A stretch of DNA of 64,000 nt from Nicotiana tabacum (taxonomy: Eukaryota; Streptophyta; Magnoliopsida; Solanales; Solanaceae), in contig NC_134089.1 in assembly GCF_000715075.1 (NCBI RefSeq), positions 103,361,157 to 103,425,156 on the forward strand, in the 5' to 3' direction. Positions 36,383 to 47,555 of the stretch are shown in pieces (position 1 is the first letter of the stretch; each line of letters starts with the position of its first letter). The translations under genes were made by a program, and so were the position numbers. The notes under the pieces were generated by a model. It was given only the letters and a program-made list of their open reading frames with translations, did not search any database and had not been told where the DNA came from.

Positions 36383-37760
36383 CCTAACCCTTTTACCCCG
36401 CCCCCTATCCAAGCACCCCACCCTGCTCCTTCGTCTCTCTCAGAAAGATCCCAAACACCCCCGAAACCCTAGCAGCCACCCTGGTTCCCTTTCAACCAAA
36501 ACCCGACGGCAAGGACGCCGGTGACTACTATAGCTACACCACTGGACCTACAAGCCACCCTGAACATAAATCCCTGGTCACTTAACTTCGAATCACCTCC
36601 AGGGTGCTCGAATCTTCGATCAAAGATTCGAGCCAAAACCCTAAGTCACCTGATGAGTCCCAAATTCACCCCAGTCACTCCCCTGACATCCCTCATACCC
36701 TAATCAACTTTGGTTTCGTTCGAATCTAGGTAGAACTCTTCGAACCACAGATCTAAGCTCAAGAACCCTAAAAATCGAACCCATGGGGGTCCGTCCAAAT
36801 CAATAGCAGGTTGGGGTCTAATAGACCTTAATCGAGGTGTTCTCAGTCGAGAACACTTCGATTAAAGTCTGTTCGACCTCAAAAAGGGTCGAGTCCAGTT
36901 CGAGCATGGGTCATTTTGTTTTTAAGTTTCAGAGGTAAATTTCCCTTTCTTTCCTTCTGTTTGTGTGCTATTTGTGTTTGTTTACATTCTAGTTTAATTT
37001 GTTTGATTTTTCTGTCATTTTTCCTTTAATTTTGTTCCGTCCTCATAAGACCTTTCATTTGGTCGATTGTTATTTTGTTTGTGTTTGAATACGTTTTGTG
37101 ATATACATGCTCGAGTTAATTAATGTCGTCAGTCATATAGATTCACTATGTCGTGCAAAATGGTTGAAGGCAGTTAATGCCCCATTCATTTGTTTGATCG
37201 ACTAATTATTCTACGTCATGATTAGTATAGTCGATTAGATAAACATCGTCGATTAGCTTTATAGGATTGAATGTTCAAATATTCTAAGTCGTATAGCTTC
37301 ATAGGATGGATCGATTCATTGTCGTTCATTGGACATTTGACATTGTTTGCAAATGGTTTGTAACTGCAATACAAATAATTAGAACTCAGTCTAGGGAAGC
37401 TTTGAATTTTAACTTTCAGAAGTTCAAAATGTCCTACTGTTGCAGTAGGATAATACAGTAATAAACAGGGTTTAACAGGGGCAATTTGGGGGTCTGAAAA
37501 GAGCAAAAATTACTAGTTTAAGTGAGCTGACGATAGGGTACTGAAAGAGGATTTAAACTAATGTAATAGTGGGGAATCAAACTTGGTAGCATGGGGGTTG
37601 CTTAAATATTAAAGGTTGCCCATACCTTTGGGCAGAAAACACATGCTAGGGGGTTGTCAAGAGGATGGGCATTGGGGAGTTTTGATTAGTTTAAAGGAGT
37701 CATGGGCAGAGTGGAAGGCAAAAGGAATCAAGGCAGCCTGGGGGCCTGCCATTTTCTGCC

Positions 37761-37768
37761 TATAAATA
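37761..37768 (+). promoter_or_regulatory. Downstream TATA box of Ogre 5' LTR
   Basis: TATAAATA in GCCTATAAATAGG, ~2.17 kb into the LTR; conserved at 56423-56430 and similar to the box of the solo LTR. By comparison with that LTR this is the likelier start of the genomic RNA. Confidence 0.6.
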
Positions 37769-39137
37769 GGTTTATTTAGAACAAAAAAGGGGGGTCTTCC
37801 AACTTTGAGATGTGAATTTAGTATTGAAAGCATAGGTTGGAAGATTATTAAGTGTTCAGAGAGAAATAAAGCTGTTAGTTTTAAAAGGCAAAAGGTTGGG
37901 GCTGGTCAGGTTTTGGTTTGGATATGGTTGGTTTGTTCAAGCTGTTTTGCTAAGTCCGATTGTTTGATTGTAAAGCTACTTCCTGTCAAGTCTTTTATCT
38001 AGTTGGGTTGTTACTATTTCAGTAGGGTACTCTGGGTTTCTGTATGCTGCTGGATTACTTTTGGTTTCATTGCTATTGAAGTTGTTATTGGCTGTTCGTT
38101 GAGCTATTGTGATTGTGGAACTGCTATTGCTGTTTTGTTACTGTTGTGTTACTGCTATCCATTGCTTGTCGCTGTTGTTATTACTGTTACGGCTGCCCAG
38201 CTGCGGTTGCTGATCTTCTTCTTCTTCTTGTTCTTGTTTCCAATCTCAGGTACACAACTGATACACTATCAATGTAGGCTGAAAATTGAAACCTGAGTAT
38301 AGAAATGGAGAGTTGAAGTGCCTCTTTCAAATTTGCTTTAGTTGTATATTGAATGTTAAGCTGTGTATAATAGTTCATGTATTCCATTAGAATCACGTCT
38401 AGGTTTGTTTGGATTTTGTTTCAATGGGTAATTGTTTGGCCCTAGCTTTCAATATAATTAGAGTTCGTTTGACTCAGCATTTAGTCTAAAAGGCAAAAAT
38501 CTGAAATAATGAAGATCTCATGTTGATTTCAGTTTTAAGTTGAAAGCATGTCCCCATAGCTTTAGTGGTGCAATAGTTAGTTGACAAAGTCATTAACAGT
38601 TGGTTTCGAGTGTCATATAATCAGATAGGAACCTAGTATGAATTCACGCCCTTAAATTTGTAGAATTCGTAGGCTTGACATACTTGTGGCGCAATTCAAG
38701 AAATGTAGAAAGGCTAAGAACCTTAACCCAATAGTTTATTCAGGTTAACAAGCAAGTTAAGTAACTTTCGTAACCATCAGTAATTAAAGTTGGCTTAGCT
38801 TCAAGTAATTGAAAATAATTAGTCCCAACGGTTCATTTCGTCTAACAATGTGGGTTCAAAAATTAGTTAGAAGATACTTTATCCCTTTTGAATACGTATT
38901 GCCTGTCAATTCCGTATTTGGTTATAATTTCAGCTTCAGTAGTATCGGCTTATAGATTGAGGCATGAGACAACTTCCTTTCGCGCAAAGTTTGATTGTAA
39001 TTTGCTAGCTGCGTTTGCTTGAATCCGTGAAATAAATGACTGATCTTGTCAAGCATGTAAATAAAGTAGGACCTTTTCTTCTTCCATTTAGAGACGGACA
39101 GAAAATATATATAGTTGCTTTAGATTATCCTTAAAAA

Positions 39138-39753
39138 TAATAATGAGACGAGCCTCGCCCAAATAAAAATACAAATTGCGGGGCCCTCAATAATGGATCA
39201 TAATAAATACTTAGGATTTGGGATGGACTGTTTAGTGAATTTCACTGCCTCTCCCAAAGATAATAACGCGTTAGCCTCTTTAGACGCGATTTAATTAAAT
39301 TACTTTCCTAAACTCGGGTGCACATTTATGTGACCCAAATCCAAATCTCAGCGGAGTTGAAATGTGTCTCTAATCACGGGTACATTGATTGTGACGTGGT
39401 TCGAGATGCGTGTCCATGACGTTGCAAAATTCCTTTTAAAAAATATAAGAATGAGATGAGCCTCGCCAAATAAAAATACAAAATTGTGGGGCCCTCAGTA
39501 ACTGTTTGCTTTAAAATTGCTTAGATTTCGGGACGGACCATTTAGCAAAATTCCAAGGCCCTACCCAAAGAAAAATGATATGCTAGTCGCTTTAGGCGCG
39601 CCTTTAATAATTTAATTTTCTTAAACTCGGGTGCACATTTATGTGACTCAAATCCAAATCTCAACGGAGTCAAAGTGTGTCGACGACCGTGGGCACATTG
39701 ATTGTGATGCGGTTTGAGGTACATTTTCACAACGTTGCAATTCCTTGTAAAAG
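39138..39753 (+). repeat. ~313-bp tandem duplication within Ogre LTR
   Basis: Two diverged copies, for instance CGGGTGCACATTTATGTGAC at 39315 and 39628 (period 313) and GAGCCTCGCC..AAATAAAAATACAA at ~39149 and ~39459. Also present in the 3' LTR, so older than this insertion. Confidence 0.85.
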
Positions 39754-40111
39754 ATAATAATAATGATTATGAAAGCGGTAAAAAGATAAAATTTGCACGT
39801 AAGTTCATACTTGTATAAAATCAGATAATCAAGCCGAATATAACAGTTAAGCGATCGTGCTAGAACCACGGAACTCGGGAATGCCTAACACCTTCTCCCG
39901 GGTTAACAGAATTCCTTATCCGGATTTCTGGTGTGCAGACTGTAATATAGAGTCATTCTTTTCCTCGATTTGGGATTAAATTGGTGACTTGGGACACCCT
40001 AAATCTCCCAAGTGGCGACCCTAAAATAAATAAACAAATCCCATTTTGATTGTCCTTTAATTGGAAAAAACTCCTACGCCCCTCGCGGGGGCGGAAAAAG
40101 GAGGTGTGACA

Positions 40112-41318
40112 GCTCTGGCGACTCCACTGGGGACAACATGAAAAAAACTAGAACCACTGGTTCAGGGTTAAGAATTCGAGCTTAGAATAATTGTTATTAT
40201 TTGGCTTTACTTATTATATGATTTTATTATATGTTTTAGCCTAAATGTGCAAAATGTTGCTCTTACCGCTTTGATATTACTTGGACTGTATATATAAACT
40301 GTGCCGAAACCCCTCTCTTCTCTCTCTTGAGGAGTGCACGCTGGTCGTGACTTCTTTCTGTTAGTGTCATATACCAAAATAGAACGAGGATTCGGAGGAG
40401 TTGCAAAACCGGATGGCCCTTTGGTTACCGGTACACAGCTCCCATCCTCGGCTCGAGTTGTCCGCTCGAGTAAGCCAGGTCTAGAACAAACACCTAGGTT
40501 TTAAAACTTAGTATAACAAAGCCTCATGCCGGATCCCTAGTAGGAACGCTTATTTGCATCATGTGCATTTGACTTAGGGGACTCAACACAGGGGTTGAGT
40601 CCGTCTAGGACTAGCAACCTGAAATGAAAAGACTATCCTGCTACATCCTGTTTGCTTTATGCATTCATTTGCTTCAGACTTGCATGCTGATCGGTTTCGA
40701 AAATCGGGAATATTGGAAAATTGTGAAAAAAAGAGTGAAGTAACAGTGTAGAGAGTTAATTGCCTATTTTAGAAAAACCAATGCCCAAATACTATCAAAG
40801 TTCTGCCGAAATTTTGGGAAAATGGAAAAAAAAGGGGGAAAATGTTTTTTTTTATTTTTTTTGTGGTTTATTTCACTCAAAGAAGCAAAAAATATATAGA
40901 AAAGAGTCTTGTATTTTTGGTTTGGAAAATAGGTTGGTCATTGTTTGTTAAAAAAAAAAAAAATAAGAGTCTTTGTTTTGACTTATTTTCAAAATTGAAG
41001 AGGAAAAATAGTTTGTCGTGTCATGGAAAATGAAAAAAAATATATATATTGTTTCCAAAATTTGGTTTATGTTCTCTGCCCGAACTACGCCTGTTGGATT
41101 CTCGCAGGGTGTGAGATACGTAGGCAACCCCCGTCGGGTCCAATTTTCTTTTTGCAAAAAATATCCAAAAGAACAAAAGTTTTTGAAATAGTTAGGGTGA
41201 CGCCGTTCTTTTCAGAAATAGCCGAATGTCGATTTTTAAGGAAAGAAAGGTGTGTCAATTTTGTATTCAAATCAAATGAGTCTAGATCCTTACTTAATCG
41301 CCCTAATAAACATGTAGA
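40112..41318 (+). mobile_element. Ogre element, leader with primer-binding site
   Basis: PBS TGGCGACTCCACTGGGGAC at 40116-40134, four bases after the LTR. The rest is a ~1.2 kb untranslated leader that shares blocks with 1-1457 in reverse. A/T and purine runs near 40820-41050. The open frames here are chance. Confidence 0.85.
40116..40134 (+). promoter_or_regulatory. Primer-binding site of Ogre element
   Basis: TGGCGACTCCACTGGGGAC, two bases different from the site at 1458-1476. Ogre elements are described as primed by tRNA-Arg; exact match unchecked. Confidence 0.85.
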
Positions 41319-43364
41319 ATGAGCACAAGTCCAAGTTTGCCGGTAACAGTTAGGAGCAAAATCCCTTTGGAGTTGCGTTTATGGTGGGAGGATTTGGAAA
41401 AGTCAGAGCAAGACAAGATCAAACTGCATCTGGGAGGTCTGACTAGTTTGTTAAATGTCAGGCCCAGATGCGACGTCATAAAGGCTTTGGTTACATTTTG
41501 GGACCCGGCCCACAACGTATTCTGCTTCTCGAATTTTGAACTCACCCCAACCTTAGAAGAGGTAGCAGGTTACATGGACGTTACTGAAGGGTTAAGGCAC
41601 AAATATCTGATCGCTCCAAGAGCTGTAAATTCGCACAAATTCATGGATCTACTGAAGATAAGCAAGGGAGTCCCATACACTGAATTGGATAGGGGTTTTT
41701 CCACCTTGAAATTCACATACCAGAGGTACGGGAATATAGGAGGGTTCAATGATCCGGAAAGTGGTGTCTGCAGCAGAGGGAATCAGGCAAAGTGGAATGA
41801 ACATAGGCGGTTCGCTTTCATGGTAGCATTCTTGGGCATTGTGGTGTTTCCCCGGAAAGATAGAAATATCGATTTGAAGGTGGATGGAATCGTCAAGGTC
41901 CTGATTACCAACGATAAAAGCATGCTTGCTCCTATGATAGTGTCCGAGATATACCGAGCCCTCACAGCTTGTAAAGCCGGGGCAGATTTCTTCGAAGGGT
42001 GCAATTTGTTATTGCAGATGTGGATGATCGAGCACTTATGTCATCATCCTCAGTGTATGCGCTATATGTCTACAAATGAGGGCTGCATCGAAGGTTATAA
42101 CCTAAGGGTTTCAGGTCTCAGATTACCGGAAGGGTTTGAAGAATGGGTATCCTATCTCCGTGCCATCACCGCAAAACAAATAAATTGGACATTGGGTTGG
42201 CTTCATGTGGAAGAGATTGTGTATATGCCCGTCACTGGTCCACACTTCCTCTTAATGGGACTCAGAGGTATTCAGCGTTATGCCCCTTACAGGGTGATGA
42301 GACAATTGGGAAGGTGTCAGGTGGTACACCCAGATGAAGATCTCAGTATTTATATAGTCGAGGTCAGCAACGACGGCCAATTTTCTGAAAAGACAGTTCG
42401 TTACATATGGAGTGAATGCCAGTATTTGACGGTGAATACTCGAGTAGGTGACATATCTAGAGGTGAAGTCTCACCGGCCTATCTCGCTTGGCATAAAAAG
42501 AAGAGCACTGCGAGAGACGAACCAGAGCGGCCAACCAAAAGGCCTCACCTCCAAGATTTTGTTGAGTCATCACAAGAACAATGGGGCTGGCTTGCAAAAG
42601 AAGAAAACTACAGGGCTGAAATAGGAAAACTAAAGCAACTAGTTGAAAGGCTTATATTTGAGAACAACGTGCAAGTCGCCTCCGAGCGGGGTGAAAAGAA
42701 CAAATTAGCCAAAGAAAACCAGACCCTGAAAGCCCGCATTTGCCAAGTCAGTAAGAGTAACAGCGATCGGCAGAAACATCGCTCCAACGAAAGGTTGATA
42801 GCAGAGTTGAGGGATCAAGTCAGCAAAAGCCGAGAAGAATTAGAGAGATCGGAAGCTTGCATAGCAAGAATAAAGGTCAGATGGGCAAAAGGTACAATGG
42901 CCCGGAGGCAGCGTCTGCAACAAGTCATAAGGGATTATGAAATGAGCATCGGGATATTAAGGAAAACGAACTCCACTCTTCAGGAGCGGATCTTCAAACA
43001 AGCACGAGATGCCCAAGCCGACAGAAGACGATGTTACGATGCAATGACCAGAATGGAAAGACAAATGGAGATGTTCTAGGATCGACTTGCCGACAATGCT
43101 CTAGCACTGGGATTAAAAAACCGGCGAATAGAGCAATTGTTTGTTGAAAGGGACAACATTCGAGGAAGGATTGATGAGATTGGGCACTACATCTACATGA
43201 GATGCCTAGCATGTGAGCAAATACCTCGGAAAACCCTCCTTGTTTCCATCATGGGCTGCGTCCACCGGATCATGAATGAGTTGAAGAGCTTGCAGAGAGA
43301 CCTTACACCAAGGGTCGCGGAAAGGCCGAATGATGCCTCGCGGGACCCTAAGTTGGAATTTTAA
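41319..43364 (+). pseudogene. Ogre ORF1 (extra protein upstream of gag, unknown function)
   Basis: About 681 residues with one in-frame TAG at 43077-43079; after it the same frame stays open to 43364. Start at 41319 is the first ATG after an in-frame-region stop. N-terminal ~400 residues are globular, with FWDPAHNVFCFSNFELTPTL (~residues 63-84) followed by EEVAGYMDV, which resembles the entry of the plant mobile domain family ('FWDP.T..F.F...E.T.TLE.V'). Residues ~425-610 are rich in Lys, Glu, Arg and Leu heptads, a likely coiled coil. Ogre elements are defined by such an ORF before gag; its role is not known. The stop separates the last 95 residues (RIDEIGHYIYMRCLACE) from the rest. Confidence 0.85.
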
Positions 43365-43932
43365 TCTTTTGTTCGAGTCTTGTTTAATTGGCTTTGTTGC
43401 CTTCCCATATGTTGTTTTCTTTTCTTTTAATCAAGTCGGGTTAAGAACTTTGGAATCTGTACTATTGTTGTTCTTTGTTTGAAGTAATTTGTAATAGCAA
43501 ATTTTGGTGACAAATTAATTGATTCCAAAAGAATTGGTGTGTGTCTTTACTTTGTGGCAGAACTACGCCCGGTCTGATTCACGCGGGGACGTGATACGTA
43601 GGCAATCCACATAAGATTCGACCGCCATTAATAAAAAGGGAGAGAAAAGAAAGAAGAAGAAAATACAAAAATAGAATAAAATACAGGGGTTCCCGAAGTA
43701 CTTTAAAGGGACAAATAAGCAAGCTGGGATGACGCATGTTGTTTGAAGCAAAGCATGTTAGAAACGGTTAACTGCCTAGGAGTATTGCATCCCCAATGTG
43801 TTGTTATCAAATCTGTTAAACTCTAACGCTAACAAGTTTGTTGTTTTCCACAAATATCAGACAGTTAGTTGTTAAAGCATTCTGGCAGCACACCCTTACC
43901 AAACCAGATCCAAAGGACCGGTAACAACGAGC
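43365..43932 (+). mobile_element. Ogre spacer between ORF1 and gag
   Basis: 568 bases with no gene. Polypurine-rich stretch at 43632-43680. Repeats the phrase 'GATACGTAGGCA' near 43593, also found with variation near 41115 and 54104, a recurring short block in untranslated parts of this element. Confidence 0.7.
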
Positions 43933-46900
43933 ATGACTACTTCAGAAAATAGTACCGAGGAAGAAAGGTCGTTGAGCCAGTTGTTAAAAGAAGCGATGGA
44001 GAAGATAGAAAGGATAGGACTAGAGATGAATGCAATGCAGTTAGCTCTAGCCAAAGCACAAAAGAGCCCTGAGCCACTGGAGCACATACCGGAATACCCT
44101 CACTCCGGCCCTTCAACAAGCCTCCCAAATCATCGTTATCATCAGGAGAGAAGCCCCCATGATTCCCAAGCTCCACCACGCCATCAACCTCTTCCAACAC
44201 CAAATGTTCCCACTTTTATGGGACCCACCTCATCCACCCTGCAAAGATCAACCAGCGAGCCGTTGTTTCAGGCTCACGATACGCAATACTATCCCCCTGA
44301 GCCCACATTCCATGCGCCAGAACCCCATACTTACAATCCACACTTGGAGGTACCGGCGGAAATTGAAAAATCGGTTAAGGTCCCAGAACAAGATGAGGTA
44401 ATGAGGAAGTTCAAAAGCCTGGAGCAGTCCTTCAGGAACCTGCACGGATTGGGCAACCAGGTCAGTGTGGCCTACAAGGATCTATGCCCTTTCCCAGACG
44501 TCCAACTCCCGACTGGGTTCAAGATGCCAAAGTTTGACTTGTACGAAGGGCACGGTGATCCCATGGCACATTTTCGGGGCTTTTGTAGCAAAATGAGAGG
44601 GGCAGGCGGCAAAGATGAGTTACTGATAGCTTATTTCGGACAAAGCTTGAGTGGATCGGCACTAGAATGGTATACCAGACAGGATTCCAGCAGATGGTAC
44701 ACTTGGGATGATCTGGCGCAGGCTTTCGCGGGTTACTTTCAATACAATCTCAACATAGTCCCTGACCGTCTCACATTGCTGAGGACCGGAGAGAAGCCTG
44801 GGGAAAGTTTTTGTGAGTTTGGTTTCCGCTGAAGAGAACAAGCAGCCAGAGTTGATCCTCCCATGAGAGAGGGAGAAATGGTGGACTACTTCTTGCAAAC
44901 ACTGGATCCAACTTACTTTGGTCACTTGGTGACGACGGTTGGAAAATCCTTCAATGAAGTCGTGAAGATAGGGGTCATGATAGAGGAGGGTCTGAGGTCT
45001 GACAAAATCCTGAATTACTCGGTGCTCAAGGCAATGACCCAGGCTATTCAGAGGGGCACGGGAGGTGCGCTGGGAAGGAGGAAGAAAGAAGAAATTGCCA
45101 CGATTGAGGCAAGTAGTTGGTCCAGGTCCGGCAAACCATACTACAACCAACCCAGACCCCACGGGCCAAACTACCCATACAACCCACCACAGCACTACTA
45201 TCCACCTCAAGAACCACACTTCTCCGTACACCAAGCCCAAACATACACTCAGCCTCCGGTTCGCCGGCAATGGCGCACGCCGGCTCCCCAAAACACACAT
45301 GCACCACCACAAAACACCTATCCTCCACCGAGGGCATATAGAAACCCTCCAGGGGCAGGCTTTCGGGGAAATCAGGCTGCTAGGAAAGACAGGCTACAGG
45401 GAGATAGAGCTTTTACTGAGTTGGGAGAAACCTACACCGCCTTGTTCCACAAATTGAGGCAATTGGGTTTGGTTAGTCCTGTCGAGACTCAAGGACCAAA
45501 TCCTCCACCCCAAAATTTGGATCGATCAATAAGCTGTGAGTACTGCTCAGGGATGCTGGGGCATGATACCGAAAAGTGTTGGAAGTTAAGGAATGCAATA
45601 CAAGATCTTATTGATGCCAATAAGATCGAAGTCCAGACGCCGGAGGAGCCCAACATCAACCAAAACCCATTGTCAGTACACCACGAAGCTCACATGATCA
45701 AGCTGGTATACAAGGGAGGGGAGCCAAAGAAGCCATCACAGACAGTAATGACAATTCAAGCCACTCCGAAAGAAGGGTCAACCGGTGGAGGACTAGGGGT
45801 ACAGTTGCAGGGGGAAGGTATCAAACCAGTGGTGATATTAGGGAAGAGTCCGTCCACCGCAACAAAGAAACCGGAGCCATCCAAATTGGTAATATTAGGG
45901 ACACCACCCACACCTGTGGTTGTCGTAAAAGGGGTCTGCAGAGGGCTTGTCACCATAAAGCCGGTGGTCCAATTGCCGATGACGGATAGCAAGGTCGTGC
46001 CTTGGAAGTATGAAAAGGTAGTAGTAATGCACAAGGGAAAGCAAGTGGAGGAGGATAGTTGTGAAGCGCAAGGTTTGACTCGATCAGGACGGTGTTTTGC
46101 TCCGGTGGAGTTGAGAAGACCCAACCCAGTTGCAACAAAGAAACCTGTGTCCGAAGAAGAAGCTGAGGAGTTCTTGAGGAAGATGAAAGTGCAGGATTAT
46201 TCCGTGGTCGAACAGTTGAAGAAAACACCGGCCTAGATCTCGCTGCTATCACTACTAATCCATTCTGACGAACATCGTCGAGCCTTGATGAAGATACTGA
46301 ATGAAGCTCATGTGCCCAACGAGATTTCTGTAAATTACCTGGAAACGATTGCCAACAAAATTTTCGAGGTGAACAGGGTAACATTATCAGATGATGATCT
46401 GCCAGTGGAAGGCACGGAGCATAATAAAGCTCTCTACCTAACTGTCAAATGTGAAGACTCGGCAGTTACTCGGGCATTGGTGGATAACGGCTCAAGTGCC
46501 AATATTTGTCCATTATCCACCCTGAACCAGTTAAAGATCGACCACGGAATAATCCACAAGAATAGCATTTGCATCCAAGGATTTGACGGGAATGGAACAG
46601 CCACCGTGGGGGATATTGTACTCGAATTGACCATCGATCCAGTCCAGTTTACCATGGAGTTCCAGGTATTAGATGCCTCGGTATCTTATAACCTTCTGTT
46701 GGGACGACCATGGATCCACGCAGCCAAAGCGGTGCCTTCCACCTTGCACCAAATGGTCAAGTTCGAGTGGGATAGACAAGAGGTCGTACTGCATGGCGAG
46801 GACATTGCGTGCACCATGGGTAGCGCCATTGTGCCTTTCATAGAGACCAATGATGACAAGGGTCCCTAGGTTTACCAGATGTTCGATGCGATATCGGCAA

Positions 46901-47394
46901 ACAAGGTTTCTGAGGGTGAGATCATTCAGCACCCTAGGGTAGCTTCCGCAATGGTCATGATGGTTTCAGAAATGCTGGGTAATGGGTTTGTGCCCGGAAA
47001 AGGCCTGGGAGTTGAGCTTCAAGGGATTGTTCAACCTGTCTCCTTGCCCAAGAATTTGGAGACCTTTGGATTAGGGTTCAAACCAACCACGGCAGACATA
47101 AAGCGAGCGTGGAAAATGAAGAAGAAAGTTTGGTTTCTTCCCAAACCTGTGCCACGTCTCTCAAGATCTTTTGTTAGAGCAAGTGCCAAGGGGTCACCGG
47201 TCCCAAAGATTCTCGGACCATTGATTGGGATGGACGGGGACTTGAATTAGAGTTTCGAGAGGCTATTCGCTGATGTCAATATGGTAGAAGTCGGAGAGAG
47301 TTCCAGCGGAGCGGACATACAGTTTGTGGGGCCTGAGGCCAAAACCAACAATTGGATGGTTACTCCTCTTCCTATCCGGGGGGAGTCCTCGTAG
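43933..47394 (+). pseudogene. gag-pro: Ogre gag-protease polyprotein with G-patch module
   Basis: One frame of ~1,150 codons broken by four in-frame stops at 44830 (TGA), 46234, 46867 and 47248 (all TAG). Order: short coiled coil (~residues 10-45), Pro-rich stretch, gag core (~160-330, FKMPKFDLYEGHGDPMAHF, ALEWYTRQ), Pro/Tyr/His-rich region, zinc knuckle C-x2-C-x5-H-x4-C at 45535-45579 (CEYCSGMLGHDTEKC), protease with LVDNGSSANI at ~46477 and YNLLLGRPWIH at ~46687, then a G-patch-like segment GNGFVPGKGLGVELQGIVQP (~46980-47035). Gag binds and packages element RNA; protease matures the particle; G-patch modules commonly contact RNA or helicases. The frame ends 17 codons after a PLPIRGE tail. 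Confidence 0.88.
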
Positions 47395-47555
47395 TGGGCT
47401 TTTATTTTTGCTTTTTTGTTTTGGATTATTCCAGGGTGTAATCCAATTCTTATTTTGTGTTGTAAAAGTGTGAACCCTGTTATCCCGCAATTTCAATAAA
47501 ATTCTTTTCTTTTGTCTCATTTTAATTTTGTTTTGTTCTTTTTCTTTATGAACAG
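47395..47555 (+). other. Candidate intron between protease and RT frames
   Basis: Noncoding, T-rich, ending in a polypyrimidine tract and acceptor TTTCTTTATGAACAG at 47555, right before the pol frame. Pea Ogre is known to splice an intron at this place, joining gag-pro to pol. No strong donor is evident; GTAGTG at ~47389 and GTGTAA at ~47436 are candidates. AATAAAA at ~47492 could instead act as a poly(A) signal in unspliced RNA. Confidence 0.5.

Larger units (their letters stand above)
35592..40111 (+). mobile_element. 5' LTR of Ogre element (4,520 bp)
   Basis: TGTGAGCACGTG at the start and AGGAGGTGTGACA at the end; same length as the 3' LTR at 54254-58773 and a few percent different (four differences in the first ~300 bases, more in later stretches). 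Contains repeated ACGACGTCGT-type boxes (36079-36302), an 11-bp-arm hairpin (36318-36360), two TATA boxes (36375 and 37761) and a 313-bp-period duplication (~39138-39753). The PBS follows at 40116. Frames conserved in both LTRs (37805-38002, 38003-38296) lie just after the second TATA box but have no known family and a stop between them. Confidence 0.95.

Noticed and set aside
37805..38296. Two adjacent frames kept in both Ogre LTRs (also 56467-56958) as possible LTR-encoded proteins
   Set aside because: They are conserved because the LTRs are copies of each other; they are separated by a stop, are low in complexity (CYCYPLL runs) and match no family I know.
41319..43364. ORF1 as a host gene trapped inside an element
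   Set aside because: It sits between PBS and gag in the place expected for Ogre ORF1, within perfect target repeats, so it belongs to the element.
44662..45337. Long minus-strand frame opposite gag (216 codons) as an antisense gene
   Set aside because: It mirrors the Pro/Tyr/His-rich, stop-poor gag linker; composition explains it and no family fits.
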